Shown here in pieces: positions 17,714 to 27,500 of a stretch of DNA of 64,000 bases (positions within the stretch are counted from its first letter, which is position 1; each line of letters begins with the position of its first letter). Where the stretch lies: the NCBI RefSeq assembly GCF_014490665.1, contig NZ_CP061038.1, positions 5,133,461 to 5,197,460 on the forward strand, read 5' to 3'. The stretch comes from Sphingomonas alpina. Its GTDB lineage: Bacteria > Pseudomonadota > Alphaproteobacteria > Sphingomonadales > Sphingomonadaceae. A model generated the notes under the pieces. It searched no databases, had not been told where the DNA came from, and saw only the letters and a list, made by a program, of their open reading frames with translations. Position numbers and translations under genes: made by a program.

Positions 17714-20700
17714 CAATGGACTTTCTTTTGCCAGTCGGGATCGAAGCCGCTGCCTTTGGCGGCGATATCGTACAGGTCCTGCCACGTCTCGGCGAGCAGC
17801 ACTGGCGGCACTTCCTTCAGCGTGAGCTGACGGCCGTGATAGCCGTTGTCGCGCAGCACGCGGAAGCTGAGCGTGTGGAGTGCTGCCAGCGTGTTTTCTT
17901 CGGGCAGCGGGCTGCCGCTGAACTCGATTTCCGCGACGATCGCAGCACTGCGATAAGGGCGCTCATAGCTGGTAAACCAGCCGCCATCGCCCGCGGCGCC
18001 GCGAACATAGCCCAGCTTGGTGGCGATGCCGCGCAGTTTGAAAGTCTCGATCATCCAGCCTTCGCGGTCGCGGATTTCCTGCCTGCCGCCCATCGCCTCG
18101 GTCACTTCGGGCAGCGCGCGGCCAACCTGGTCGAATGGCGGCGCGACCTCATAGTCCGCAAGATGCCGTTGCCAGGCGCCGATCGCACCGTCCTCGAGGA
18201 GCGAACGATGCGCCAGTTGCACTTCGGCGAAGTCTGCGAGCGCCACATCTTCGTCTGCGGCATTGGTATAAGAGCCGTCGCCGAGCGGTCGGAAAGCCCC
18301 GGCGACCCGTCCGTTGCCATCGACCCCCAACCAGATAAGCCGGCGCGCCAGCCGCCCGACCAATGGATGCGCGGCGAGAAAGCTTTCCCAGTCCTCAAGG
18401 CGCCAGCGCCGTCCGAGATACATGGCCTCGCGTAGCCGCTCGGTCTGGCTGGCGAAGACCTGCTTGCTCTCCTTGCGCGCGGTCGAGACGAGTTTCTTTG
18501 CGGCCTCGATCAGCGGTTTCTCCTCGTCGATGCGGGGTGCGGGAAGCGCCTTTACCTCCTTGCCATCGGCGTTGACCAGAACGAGGCCATCTGCGCTGTC
18601 GAGCCGGAGAGCGTAGGTGCGGTCGCGGCCGCAATCGAGATCGATCGCGCCATCAGTGTCGAGCCCAGCGGTAGGCACGGTACGGTCGGCCAGCTCCTCT
18701 GCGCTCCAGCCGCGCCGGTCGGCCACGGATTCTACCAACGTGCCGGCATGCGCCTGGACCGAGCGCTGCTTCGAGCGATTGGCGGCTGCGAGCACGAGCT
18801 GCAGCGCGGCGCTGGCGGGGTTGCTCGCCAGCATCTCCAGCAGCGCTTTGGCCTGTGACGTGCGTGCGCCATGCTCCTTCAGGAAGGGGCGGACCTTCTG
18901 TGCCGCATCAGCGCCATCGACGCGGGTGGCGAGCGCCAGGATGCCCTTGCTGTCCACCGCGCTGCCCAGATAGGTGCCGAGCTTCACGCGCCTTAGCTGG
19001 GCGAAGACCGTGTCGCGATCGGTCGCATAATAATCGGCCGCCTGCGGATAGCGCTTCACCGTATCGATATTCTGCCGCAGCGTCGCTGCAACATTGGCCG
19101 CGGCATATTGATTGGCCTCCTCCTCGGTGCAGGTCCGAATGTCCTGCTCGATCCAGCTTGTCAGCACCGCCCAGCCCAGGCGATGTGCGTCGCCGGGCGA
19201 CAGCCGGTCGAGCCAAAGGTCGATCAACGCATTACCGCCCGGTTGCTTGAGCTTGGCCGCGAGCGTCACCCACCATTGCGGAATGCGCGGGTCAATCGTC
19301 TCGCCGTTGCGCCAGTGCAATGCCGGCAATTGAGCGAAGGGGAACCAGGTCAGCGCCTTGTCCGTCGCCTTGGCGAGCGCGGCATCGGCTTCCTTGATCA
19401 TCGCCGCGCTGTCGAAGAAATCGCCGACATCATCGCCCAATCGCTCGAGCGCGGTGATCATCGCTGCGCGCGCAAGTTCGCTTCTTTCCTTCTTCAGCAC
19501 GCGGCGCAGCGTCGCAATCTTATCGCGCGCCTCGCGTTGGGCGAGCCATTCGGCGGCGCCAGCACGGACATCTTGGCGTCCATCGTCGAGCAGGCGGGCG
19601 ATCGCGTCATCGATCCCTGGCGCCGCTCGCAGTAACTGGCGGGCGCGCGCGCGCAACGTCGCGCTACTGCCACTCGCCAGGAGCATCAGCGGCTGCTGGT
19701 AGCGGCGCGGCGCCGTGGGGAAAAAGGCAAGCAGGTCGAGCGCGGCACGGACGGCGAAAGCGCGGGTTTCGGAGCGGGGCTTGAGGCCGAACGCTTCATC
19801 GAGCAGGTCGAACCGGTCGCACAGCGCGACCCAGAACGGCAAGTCCTGCTCAAGGAACGGCTGGTACCATGTTGCGCCGAGATGCTCGGCGATCGGGTCA
19901 CGCCCGCCGAAGCGCGTCCACAGGTCCAGCACCACGCGGATGTCGGCGCCTGCGGCGATCCGCCGCGCGAGTGCATTCCCCGGGGGGCCGGCCCAGTCAC
20001 TGAAGACCGTGGCGAAATACCCGTTGGTGCTGGCCAGCGCAAAGCGCACGCTGTGCCAGAGGGTAAGCCGCGGATCGTCGAAAAACGCGTCCACGCCAGT
20101 GCCGCGGCCCTCATGTGAGCGGATCCAGCCGAGTGACGTGTTCTGTTGGTTGCCGATCTGGTACGCGCTCTCACCAAGTTTGCGGATCATGTCGAACTGT
20201 GCCTGACCCACCTTGCTGAACTGGCGGCTCCAATGCCAGCGTTCACGCGACGCCTCTGCCTGCGCCGCGGCAAGCTTTACGTTGAACGTCGCCGCCGCTG
20301 GCCGGAGAAGCGCCAGCACCTCATCGGGAATAGGCGTGACCTCGGCAATCATCGGACGCGGCGGCGTCGCCACCCAGCTTCCGTCGACCGCGGTGTAGCC
20401 TTCGGGACCGTCGCCGGGTCCGGCAGCACCGGCTTCGGTGGTGGTGGACGCGAAACTTCCCGTCGCCCGTTCAATCGCCGCGAGGACGCGTGGAGCCGTC
20501 TCGTCGGCCTTCCATTCCGCCAGCAATCCGGCGGCCAGGTCGCCCAGGCTTGTAGCAACCAGCTCGACCATCTCGGCCCGTACAGCGGGTGTCGCCTGCG
20601 GATACCGTGCCGCCAAATGCGCGCGGAGGAGATCGGCATCGGCGCCGGTCAGCGCCTGCCTGGCGCTTTCACGCGCCTTTTTCGACGACCCGGTCGCGAG

Positions 20701-21435
20701 CTCGGCCAGCGGCTCCAGGAAAGCGTCGGCAAGCTTGAGGCGTCCCATCGCCGCTGCAAATTCTGCGCGCTGGTCCGCGCCCAGTGCGGGCAGTGCCGCG
20801 ACGACGGCATCGTGCCGCGCTCCAAGCCAGGGCATCACGCCGGCGAAACGTTCGACGCAATTCTCGGCGCGATAATTTCCCACGTCATTGCCGAACAGAA
20901 TGTCGAGGACTGGCAGCAACCCCAGATCTGCCAACGCAGCCAGCGCAGCGAGTTGGTCGAGTGACTGATCCTTGCGGCCATGACCAAGCCATTGCGTCGT
21001 GACCTGGCGCAGCCATTCAGGCGACTTCTTGGAACCGAAGTACCAGCTGTCATGCTGTATGGCCTCCAGTGCGCTCAGCGCTTCGCCGAGCCGCCGCATC
21101 TGTGCTGCATCCCATTCAACGCCGGGCGCGAACAGCCCACTCTCGTCTCGCGGCGGAAAGCTGCGCATTCGTCGCGCCCAAATGGCTTGCACCTTGCCCG
21201 TGGCGAGCGTCGACAGCACCGAACTGGCATCTCCAGATGCGACATAAGCGCCAATTTGCCGTTCGATTCCCGGAGCCGCCTTGCCCAGCCGATCGAAATG
21301 CTTCGCGACACGGCGCGCGATCTTGGCTCCGTTGCGCGGTGCCGGATCGCCGATACCACGGATGTCCACGGAGACCGTGCTACCTGTCAAAGCTCCGATC
21401 CCACGGCGCAACCTGTCGAACAGTGTTTCGACCAT
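17713..21435 (-). CDS. DUF4132 domain-containing protein (YehI/MolR-like), second copy
   Basis: 1240 aa from ATG 21435, with AGGGGGAAG about eight bases upstream on the minus strand; longer starts to 21495 have no ribosome site. First gene of the minus-strand yeh-like operon. It shares its architecture with the plus-strand gene at 7326: alpha-solenoid N-terminal two thirds, then 'RGWSAEELADRTVPTAGLD', 'FRPLGDGSYTNAADEDV' and a C-terminal 'LKEVPPVLLAETWQDLYD'. Identity between the two copies is moderate, so the duplication is old or one copy was acquired. Function unknown; genetically linked to MoxR/VWA partners. Confidence 0.85.
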   Translation of the reverse strand: MVETLFDRLRRGIGALTGSTVSVDIRGIGDPAPRNGAKIARRVAKHFDRLGKAAPGIERQIGAYVASGDASSVLSTLATGKVQAIWARRMRSFPPRDESGLFAPGVEWDAAQMRRLGEALSALEAIQHDSWYFGSKKSPEWLRQVTTQWLGHGRKDQSLDQLAALAALADLGLLPVLDILFGNDVGNYRAENCVERFAGVMPWLGARHDAVVAALPALGADQRAEFAAAMGRLKLADAFLEPLAELATGSSKKARESARQALTGADADLLRAHLAARYPQATPAVRAEMVELVATSLGDLAAGLLAEWKADETAPRVLAAIERATGSFASTTTEAGAAGPGDGPEGYTAVDGSWVATPPRPMIAEVTPIPDEVLALLRPAAATFNVKLAAAQAEASRERWHWSRQFSKVGQAQFDMIRKLGESAYQIGNQQNTSLGWIRSHEGRGTGVDAFFDDPRLTLWHSVRFALASTNGYFATVFSDWAGPPGNALARRIAAGADIRVVLDLWTRFGGRDPIAEHLGATWYQPFLEQDLPFWVALCDRFDLLDEAFGLKPRSETRAFAVRAALDLLAFFPTAPRRYQQPLMLLASGSSATLRARARQLLRAAPGIDDAIARLLDDGRQDVRAGAAEWLAQREARDKIATLRRVLKKERSELARAAMITALERLGDDVGDFFDSAAMIKEADAALAKATDKALTWFPFAQLPALHWRNGETIDPRIPQWWVTLAAKLKQPGGNALIDLWLDRLSPGDAHRLGWAVLTSWIEQDIRTCTEEEANQYAAANVAATLRQNIDTVKRYPQAADYYATDRDTVFAQLRRVKLGTYLGSAVDSKGILALATRVDGADAAQKVRPFLKEHGARTSQAKALLEMLASNPASAALQLVLAAANRSKQRSVQAHAGTLVESVADRRGWSAEELADRTVPTAGLDTDGAIDLDCGRDRTYALRLDSADGLVLVNADGKEVKALPAPRIDEEKPLIEAAKKLVSTARKESKQVFASQTERLREAMYLGRRWRLEDWESFLAAHPLVGRLARRLIWLGVDGNGRVAGAFRPLGDGSYTNAADEDVALADFAEVQLAHRSLLEDGAIGAWQRHLADYEVAPPFDQVGRALPEVTEAMGGRQEIRDREGWMIETFKLRGIATKLGYVRGAAGDGGWFTSYERPYRSAAIVAEIEFSGSPLPEENTLAALHTLSFRVLRDNGYHGRQLTLKEVPPVLLAETWQDLYDIAAKGSGFDPDWQKKVH

Positions 21436-21762
21436 TGATGGCTTCCCCCTGCTAGGCCGCGTTCTAGGTAGACCGATACGGCGGTTCCTAACCATCCCTT
21501 TCGTTGATCAATCCGCACGGTCGCGTTGCGATAGGATCGGATCAGCTCTCGACCTCTTCCGGCCGCTTGCCGTGAGCGTCGCTGGCGTCGACCGGCAAGC
21601 GCGGAAAACCTTGTTCACGGAGGGAGCGGGATTTGCTCAAACTCAAATGCCATCCTAGAATAATCCATATGGCGACCGGGAGAGAACGCCCCGGAGCGGA
21701 AGAGTGGACCTGCTCTTCTCGTATTCGCAGCAATCTCCGACACCAGGCAGTGGAGTAAATCT
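21436..21762. other. Intergenic region between divergent genes
   Basis: 327 bp separating the minus-strand DUF4132 operon from the plus-strand NTF2-like gene. It must hold both promoters, but I see no convincing -35/-10 pair, dyad or terminator. Confidence 0.4.
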
Positions 21763-22137
21763 ATGGAAGACGCTGAACATAGTTTGCGAGCCTTGGCTCA
21801 AGTCTATTTCGATGCCGCGTACGACATGGATGCGGAGCAGTTCCAGGCGATATTTCACCCGCTCAGTGCTGTAACCAGGATTGGCGATGACGGTGAGGTC
21901 GGTGTGATGCCGATCGAGACCTGGCTGGCCGGCGTGCGCAATGCGACCGCGCCGCGAAAGCTCAAGCTCGAGCGCAAGGACGAGGTCGTCGCGATCGATG
22001 TTTCGGACAATCTTGCCCTGGTAAAACTCAGGCTTCAGATGCCGCCGCGTTACTTCACCGACCTGCTGTCATGCCTGAAGGTGCAGGGCGCCTGGAAGAT
22101 CGTACAGAAGGTGATGTCGGTCGACGTCCGTCAATAG
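21763..22137 (+). CDS. Nuclear transport factor 2-like (SnoaL-fold) protein
   Basis: 124 aa, ATG with GGAG ten bases upstream. The sequence follows the NTF2-like cone fold: an N-terminal helix ending YFDAAYDMDAEQF, an F/H pair in FHPLSAVTRIGDDG, a central strand ALVKLRLQMPPRYFTDLLSCLK and a closing WKIVQKVMSVD. It is closest in feel to the putative lumazine-binding/SnoaL-like group, small proteins that are either enzymes on hydrophobic substrates or ligand binders. Single gene, no operon partner. No signal peptide. Confidence 0.75.
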   Translation: MEDAEHSLRALAQVYFDAAYDMDAEQFQAIFHPLSAVTRIGDDGEVGVMPIETWLAGVRNATAPRKLKLERKDEVVAIDVSDNLALVKLRLQMPPRYFTDLLSCLKVQGAWKIVQKVMSVDVRQ

Positions 22138-22683
22138 ATCCGCCTGGTCAATCGTCGATGCAGTCGTATTGCGAGCGCTTGAGGCTTGCGGCGTCGAGGT
22201 CAAGCGCGTCCGAGGCGATAGATCGAAGCGCCATGCGTTCATTGCCGTCGACGACAATGAAACCACCAGGATCGGCGCTCGAGTCGAACCAGCGTTAAAA
22301 TATTCCGACGGATGTCGGTGCGGTGGCTCAGAGATTTTATAGCTGTACTAATATTATGCCAAATGAGGTGTTCGGGGAAGTCCTGACTGGAATTCCGGAA
22401 TCGCCGCGAATCGGTGATAAGTCTGCGCGAACTATGTTGCATCGCCAGACCCCGCCAGCATTTCTCCAACCGTAGTTAAGCGGCAGTACGTGATCTTTTC
22501 CCGATCAGAGTCGATTGACCATAGTTTTGGGCGGGTGATAAGCTGTGTTTACTGTCGAGAGTCGCAAAAATCTGCGGTCTGCAACATTCATTGCCAATCG
22601 GCCCGGCCTCTCGTCGGGACGGTCGGTTTGATGCGGATCGTGCCACTCAACGAAAACAACCCCGGGTCGCGCACGGGGAAAGC
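22138..22683. other. Long intergenic region upstream of the sigma-54 activator
   Basis: 546 bp, locally AT-richer around 22330-22380. Only short frames occur, none with a ribosome site and plausible composition. It probably contains the promoter of the activator gene, but I cannot identify it; no -24/-12 motif was seen here, which suggests the activator is not itself sigma-54 dependent. Confidence 0.4.
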
Positions 22684-23622
22684 ATGTCCGATGCGGTAGG
22701 CGAGATGCTTGGTACGAGCGACGCGATTACGCGTCTGCGCGCGCTGACGCCTAAAATCGCCCGCAGTTCCGCGCCGATCCTGATCACCGGCTCCACCGGC
22801 ACCGGCAAAGAGCATTTCGCGCGCGGTCTCCACCGCGCCAGCCGCCGGGCTCATGCGCCATTTGTCGCGATCAATTGCGGCGCGATCCCCGACACGCTGT
22901 TCGAGGCCGAACTGTTCGGGTTCGAGCGTGGCAGCTTTACCGGCGCCTTCCAGGCACAAAAGGGAAAGGCCGTGCTGGCCGATGGCGGCACCCTGTTTCT
23001 CGACGAAATCGGGGAATTACCGCCACTCAGCCAGACCAAATTGCTGCGCATGCTCGAAGAGCGCGAGGTCAATCCGATCGGCGCCCCGCGTCCGGTCAAG
23101 GTCGATCTGCGCATCGTCGCGGCGACCAATCGCGCGGTCGAGGAGCAGGTCGAAGAGGGGAGCTTCCGCAGCGATCTCTATTATCGCCTCAATGTCGCGC
23201 GCGTCGATCTGCCGGACCTGAGCGAGCGGCGCGAGGATATCGCGCTTTACCTCCACCACTTCATCGATCGTTTCAATCGACGCGACGATTGCCGGGTCGG
23301 CAGCCCCGACAATGAGCTGATGAACGTGCTGCTCGATTATGACTGGCCCGGCAACGTTCGCGAAGTGCGCAACTTCGTCGAAGGGGTCTTTATCGACCCG
23401 CCCGACGGCCCGATCGGCGTATGTCATATTCCCGCCGCCTTCCTTCGGCTGCAGTCGAGCTATTCGCGGAGCAGCGACGAAGAGCGCAACCTTATCCTGT
23501 CGGTGCTGGAGAAGACCGACTGGAACAAGGTCGAAGCCGCGAAGGAACTGCACTGGTCGCGCATGACATTGTACCGCAAGCTGACCAAACACCATGTCAC
23601 ACGCGGCGGCGCCGGGAGCTAA
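22684..23622 (+). CDS. Sigma-54-dependent transcriptional activator (PspF-like bEBP without receiver domain)
   Basis: 312 aa from ATG 22684 (GGGGAAAGC upstream); an earlier in-frame start at 22591 is less likely. It is almost entirely the AAA+ domain: Walker A GSTGTGKE (about residue 36), sigma-54-contacting loop GSFTGAF, Walker B GGTLFLDEIGEL, and RSDLYYRLNV. A Fis-type helix-turn-helix closes the protein (NKVEAAKELHWSRMTLYRKL). There is no N-terminal receiver, PAS or GAF domain, so, as in PspF or HrpR/S, activity must be controlled by another protein or by abundance. The next gene lies 471 bp downstream behind a sigma-54 promoter, making this the probable dedicated activator of the 24-39.6 kb operon. 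Confidence 0.92.
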   Translation: MSDAVGEMLGTSDAITRLRALTPKIARSSAPILITGSTGTGKEHFARGLHRASRRAHAPFVAINCGAIPDTLFEAELFGFERGSFTGAFQAQKGKAVLADGGTLFLDEIGELPPLSQTKLLRMLEEREVNPIGAPRPVKVDLRIVAATNRAVEEQVEEGSFRSDLYYRLNVARVDLPDLSERREDIALYLHHFIDRFNRRDDCRVGSPDNELMNVLLDYDWPGNVREVRNFVEGVFIDPPDGPIGVCHIPAAFLRLQSSYSRSSDEERNLILSVLEKTDWNKVEAAKELHWSRMTLYRKLTKHHVTRGGAGS

Positions 23623-23762
23623 AGCCTCGCGCTGGCAGCGCCGTGGCGATCCTGTTTCGACACTAGGAAAGAGCGCGCCGATATAAGGCCGGCAAGCGAT
23701 GACATGCCCGAGTCCGTGTGACGGTTGAATCGCCACCGGCGACAGGGTCGTGGGAGATATGG

Positions 23763-23777
23763 GACACCGGTTGTGTC
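23763..23777. promoter_or_regulatory. Inverted repeat GACAC-N5-GTGTC
   Basis: Perfect 5-bp arms around five bases in the non-coding region between the activator gene and the sigma-54 promoter, about 280 bp upstream of that promoter. The half-site recurs (GCGACACAT at 23850 and in the dyad at 23987). It could be an enhancer site for the adjacent activator. Confidence 0.4.
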
Positions 23778-23986
23778 GTATCTTTTTGCGCTACCTCTGC
23801 CAGGCGGCTAATATAATATCTTTATATATCAAGGGCTAATGCGACACATAAGGTCTTGGGCATCGCTTGGGCACGAGGCGGGGTTTCGATATGATTTCGC
23901 CCACGCAATAATCCCTCGGCAGGAGCGGACCGATTTTTACGCTCGAGGCTCCGGGGGCGTAACACTGTCGCAGCCGCGATCGGGGA

Positions 23987-24011
23987 GTGTGACACAATAG
24001 CTGTTACACAC
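23987..24011. promoter_or_regulatory. Dyad TGTGACA-N7-TGTTACA upstream of the -24/-12 promoter
   Basis: The sequence from 23987 to 24011 has near-symmetric TGTnACA half-sites centred about 50 bp upstream of the -24 element. bEBPs normally bind 80-200 bp upstream, so this may be an activator site, a close-in IHF-like or repressor site. Sharing of the GACAC/GTGTC core with the 23763 repeat supports a common binding protein. Confidence 0.4.
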
Positions 24012-24047
24012 CGCGGAAAAAACGGCTGATTTCCGGCAAATATCAAC

Positions 24048-24063
24048 TGGCACGCAACCTGCT
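24048..24063 (+). promoter_or_regulatory. Sigma-54 (-24/-12) promoter
   Basis: TGGCACGCAACCTGCT matches the sigma-54 consensus TGGCACG-N4-TTGCW at every position but one, with the invariant GG (24049-24050) and GC (24061-24062) correctly spaced by ten bases. Transcription would start near 24074, twenty bases before the ATG of the DUF3467 gene, leaving CAGGGAG (24077-24083) as ribosome site. A bEBP gene sits directly upstream. Confidence 0.85.
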
Positions 24064-24093
24064 GATGCTTGGCAAGCAGGGAGTGACTTGCCC

Positions 24094-24498
24094 ATGAAGC
24101 GGTTGAGATCGGTATCGGAAGCAAATGAGCGCGCGGGCGGTGAGTCCGAAGGCGTCGTTGCCGCGATCTACGTCAACTATTTCGAGCTCGGGCATAACCC
24201 GTTCGAGTTCCTGATCGATTTCGGCCAGTTCCATCCCGGCCTTGCGGACGGCGAAGGCGCGACCGCGATTCACAGCCGCATCGCGCTCGCCCCGCCTTAC
24301 GCCAAGATGCTGTCGGCACTGCTCGCCCGATCGGTGCGCGAGCATGAAACCGAATATGGTCCGATCGCCGTGGTCGGTGCGCTCTCCAGCCCGATCGATT
24401 CAGTACTCAGCCCGCTCGGCGATTTCGAGGAGCGCGCCCGCGCGCTGCGCTCGCAACAGCCCCATTCCACTTCGGCCCCTTCAAACAACCATAGGTGA
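24094..24498 (+). CDS. DUF3467 domain-containing protein
   Basis: 134 aa from ATG 24094, first gene after the sigma-54 promoter. The DUF3467 signature is clear: YVNYFELGHNPFEFLIDFGQ at residues 24-43, then HSRIALAPPYAKMLSALLARSV and a conserved E-x-x-Y/F-G-x-I near residue 95. DUF3467 proteins are short, soluble and of unknown function; the fold is predicted to be a small alpha/beta unit. The last ~25 residues (QPHSTSAPSNNHR) are disordered. The following gene starts four bases after the stop, so the two are co-translated. Confidence 0.85.
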   Translation: MKRLRSVSEANERAGGESEGVVAAIYVNYFELGHNPFEFLIDFGQFHPGLADGEGATAIHSRIALAPPYAKMLSALLARSVREHETEYGPIAVVGALSSPIDSVLSPLGDFEERARALRSQQPHSTSAPSNNHR

Positions 24499-24502
24499 TT
24501 CG

Positions 24503-27500
24503 ATGACTGCGCAGATTCGCCCCAACCGCATGGAAGTCAGCGACCGGTTCCCGATGCTCGGCTTTGCCGTTCGCACCGACGAACCCAATGTCGAGGCTGA
24601 AGTGGTGCTCGCCAATGACATCGCCCTGTTCGGCGGTCAGAACAGCAACCGGCGCACCGCGGCCAATTTCTATTCCAGCCGGGAGCATGGCACACTGACG
24701 GTACCGCGCGGCGAGGGCGTCTTCGTCGTACCGCCCGATGTGCTGGCGCGCTTCATCGGCAGTGAGAAGATCTTCTTCGGCCTAGCCACCGGGCATGGCG
24801 GCAATGGCGGCCTGAACGTCGACGCGCTGCCGCGCGACGGCAGCCCCTATGTGTCGCTGCGCGGCTTCACCGGCCGCACGCTGCGGCGCAATTTCGGTGG
24901 TGCGCGCGGGTCGGGCGCACCGCGTCTGGAATGGACCGGCGATGCGCCCAAGCCCGGCAGCGAAGGCTCGAACGGGTCGGGCAATGGTGCTGCATCGGCG
25001 ATCGCGTCGAACGGCGCCAATGGCGCGTCGGCAGCACCTCAGCCCTCGGGCAAATATGATGACGGATTCGGCCCGATGCCGGCGATCCCGGCGCGTGAGA
25101 GCAGCTATCGCGGACGCCCGACGGCGAGCGGCCGGCAAATGGGTCGCGGGCAGGCGGTCGGGATCACGATGAGCAGCGGCACGACCGCCGCCGCCGCGCT
25201 CGACTGGATCCGCACCAAGATCGAGCAGGGCGTGCAGGCAGCGGGATCGCATGTCGATCCGCCGTCGATCTATTATCTCGGCGACAATAGCAGCATCTTC
25301 ATCCGCGCCTGGCAGATCACGTTCGGGGCGACCGCGCTGTTCGTGCCGACCAACGGCTTTCTTGCGGCGATCCCGTCACTCGCTGCCGAGACCGGCGTGA
25401 CATTGTCGATCGGGCCGGTGCTCGATACGCCGCTGTTCGGCGGCGGGATTGGCGTGGCGTTCTCGCCCGACGGCCAGGTGGCGCTGTTCGGCGCCGGCGA
25501 GATCAGCGCCGATTTCGACGGCCTGCTCGAATTCGTGAAATCGCTCAAGCTCGCGCTGACCGCGAAAATGAAGCTCGGTTATAATCGCGGCGGGCTCGCC
25601 AAATTCGCCGATATCAGCACGGTCGCCGGCATCAACGTCGGCGAGGAGGTCGTCGGCGGATCGGAAATCTGGCTCGATTCGACCGGGAGCGGCATTGGCG
25701 GCGCGGTTAGCATCGGCGTCGGTTTCGCGCTGCAACTCGCGGCGCAACAGGCCCCCGCCCGTCGCGTCGGCATCACCATGAGCAGCGGGACGACGGCCAC
25801 TGCCGCGCTCGACTGGATCCGCGCGAAAATCGAACAGGGCGTGCAGCTGGCGGGCGACACGGTGGACCCGCCATCGATGTATTATCTCGGCGACAATAGC
25901 AGCATCTTCACGCGCGCCTGGCAAATCGGCCATGGAGCCGCCGCGCTATTCTCGCCGTTCAGCGCCTTCCTCGCAGCCTTGCCGGGGCTTGCCCGCGACA
26001 GCGGCGTGACCTTGTCGATCGGCCCGGCCCTCGACACGCCCTTGTTCGGCGCCGGGGTCGGCGCGGTCTTCGCGCCGGATGGGCAGGTCGCCTTGTTCGG
26101 AACCGGAGAAATCAGTGCCGACTTCGACAGCTTGAGCGAATTCGTCACCTCGCTGAAGCTCGCGCTGCAGGCCAAGATGAAGCTTGGCTATAATCGCGGC
26201 GGACTGGCGAAATTTGCCGATCTTCATACCGTTGCCGGGGTGAGCGTCGGTGAGGAACTGGTCGGCGGCGCGGAAATCTGGCTCGATTCGACCGGCAGTG
26301 GCATCGGCGGCGCGGTCAGCATCGGCGTCGGCTTCGCGCTGCAGCTGGCGGAGCAGGAAGCCACCGAGAGCAAGGCGGGTTCGCCCGCCTATGTGCCGCC
26401 GTCGCTGCCCTCCGACCCGCGCCAGCGCGCGACGCGCATCGGCGGCAGTTTCGGTCAGCGGATCGGCGAGGCGCTCGACCTCGGGCTCGATGGTGCGACG
26501 ATCACGCCGCTGCTCGACAAGCTCGATCCTCCGATGGCCGCGCTGCCGCTTGGCGTGGCCCGGTCGCTGAACGCCACCACCTGGTCGATCAACTGGGACG
26601 GCATCGATGCGGTGCCGCAACCGACCGGCAAAAGCTGCTGGGCGACGACGCTGTCGATGCTGATCGGCTGGCGCGACAGCAAGAGCGTCATGCCGTCCTG
26701 GGTCGCCGAACAATGCGGACGCACCATCAATGATGGCTTGCCTTGGGCGAACCGCGCCGACGCCGCTGCCGCCCTCGGTCTCGGGACGGTCGCGCCGGCC
26801 TGCTACACGCCGGACGGATTTGCCGGCCTGATCGAACAGCATGGCCCGCTTTATGTCGGCAAGATCATGAGCGACACGATCCATTCGGGTCACGCTGTGC
26901 TCGTCGTCGGCATGTATTCCGACGGGCAGAATTATTTCGTCCGCGTGGTCGACCCCTGGGATCGCCCGGTCGGCACGCCCGGTGCGCCCGACCCCTATGA
27001 GAGCACGCACAATAGCGGCAGCCGCTACATCATGCGCTACGAGGATTTCCAGAACGAGTATGAAATGGCCGCGGCGGGCAACCCCGCTTATGTCCAGATC
27101 ATCTATGCCGGCGTTCCCCTGGGGCAGGCGATCAACCGGGGCACCGGCGCGCCATCCGGCTTTGCGATGTCCACGCCGCAAGCGCGGTCACGGGCCAGCG
27201 CAGCGGCATCCTCCGGGCGCCGCGTACCGGCCAATGCACTGGTCGCGCCCGCAGTCGCCGTAGAAGTGGGGATCGCTGTCGGGTCGGTCATCGGTGGCGC
27301 GATCGTCTCCGCATCGGGCACCGACATAACCTATCAGGTCGATTCATATCGCGGCTGGAAGCGACCGCGACAGCTCGATGCCCAGGCGCCGCTCAACATT
27401 GTCGAAGACGCGTCGATCACGATCGATTGGGATGACGATTCGATCCTCGACTCGATCGGGATGAAGCTCGACATTCGCTGGCAATATGATGGCTGGTCGC

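Noticed and set aside
22239..22469. 76-codon minus-strand frame in the gap before the activator
   Set aside because: No ribosome site, no conserved-looking motif and mixed composition.
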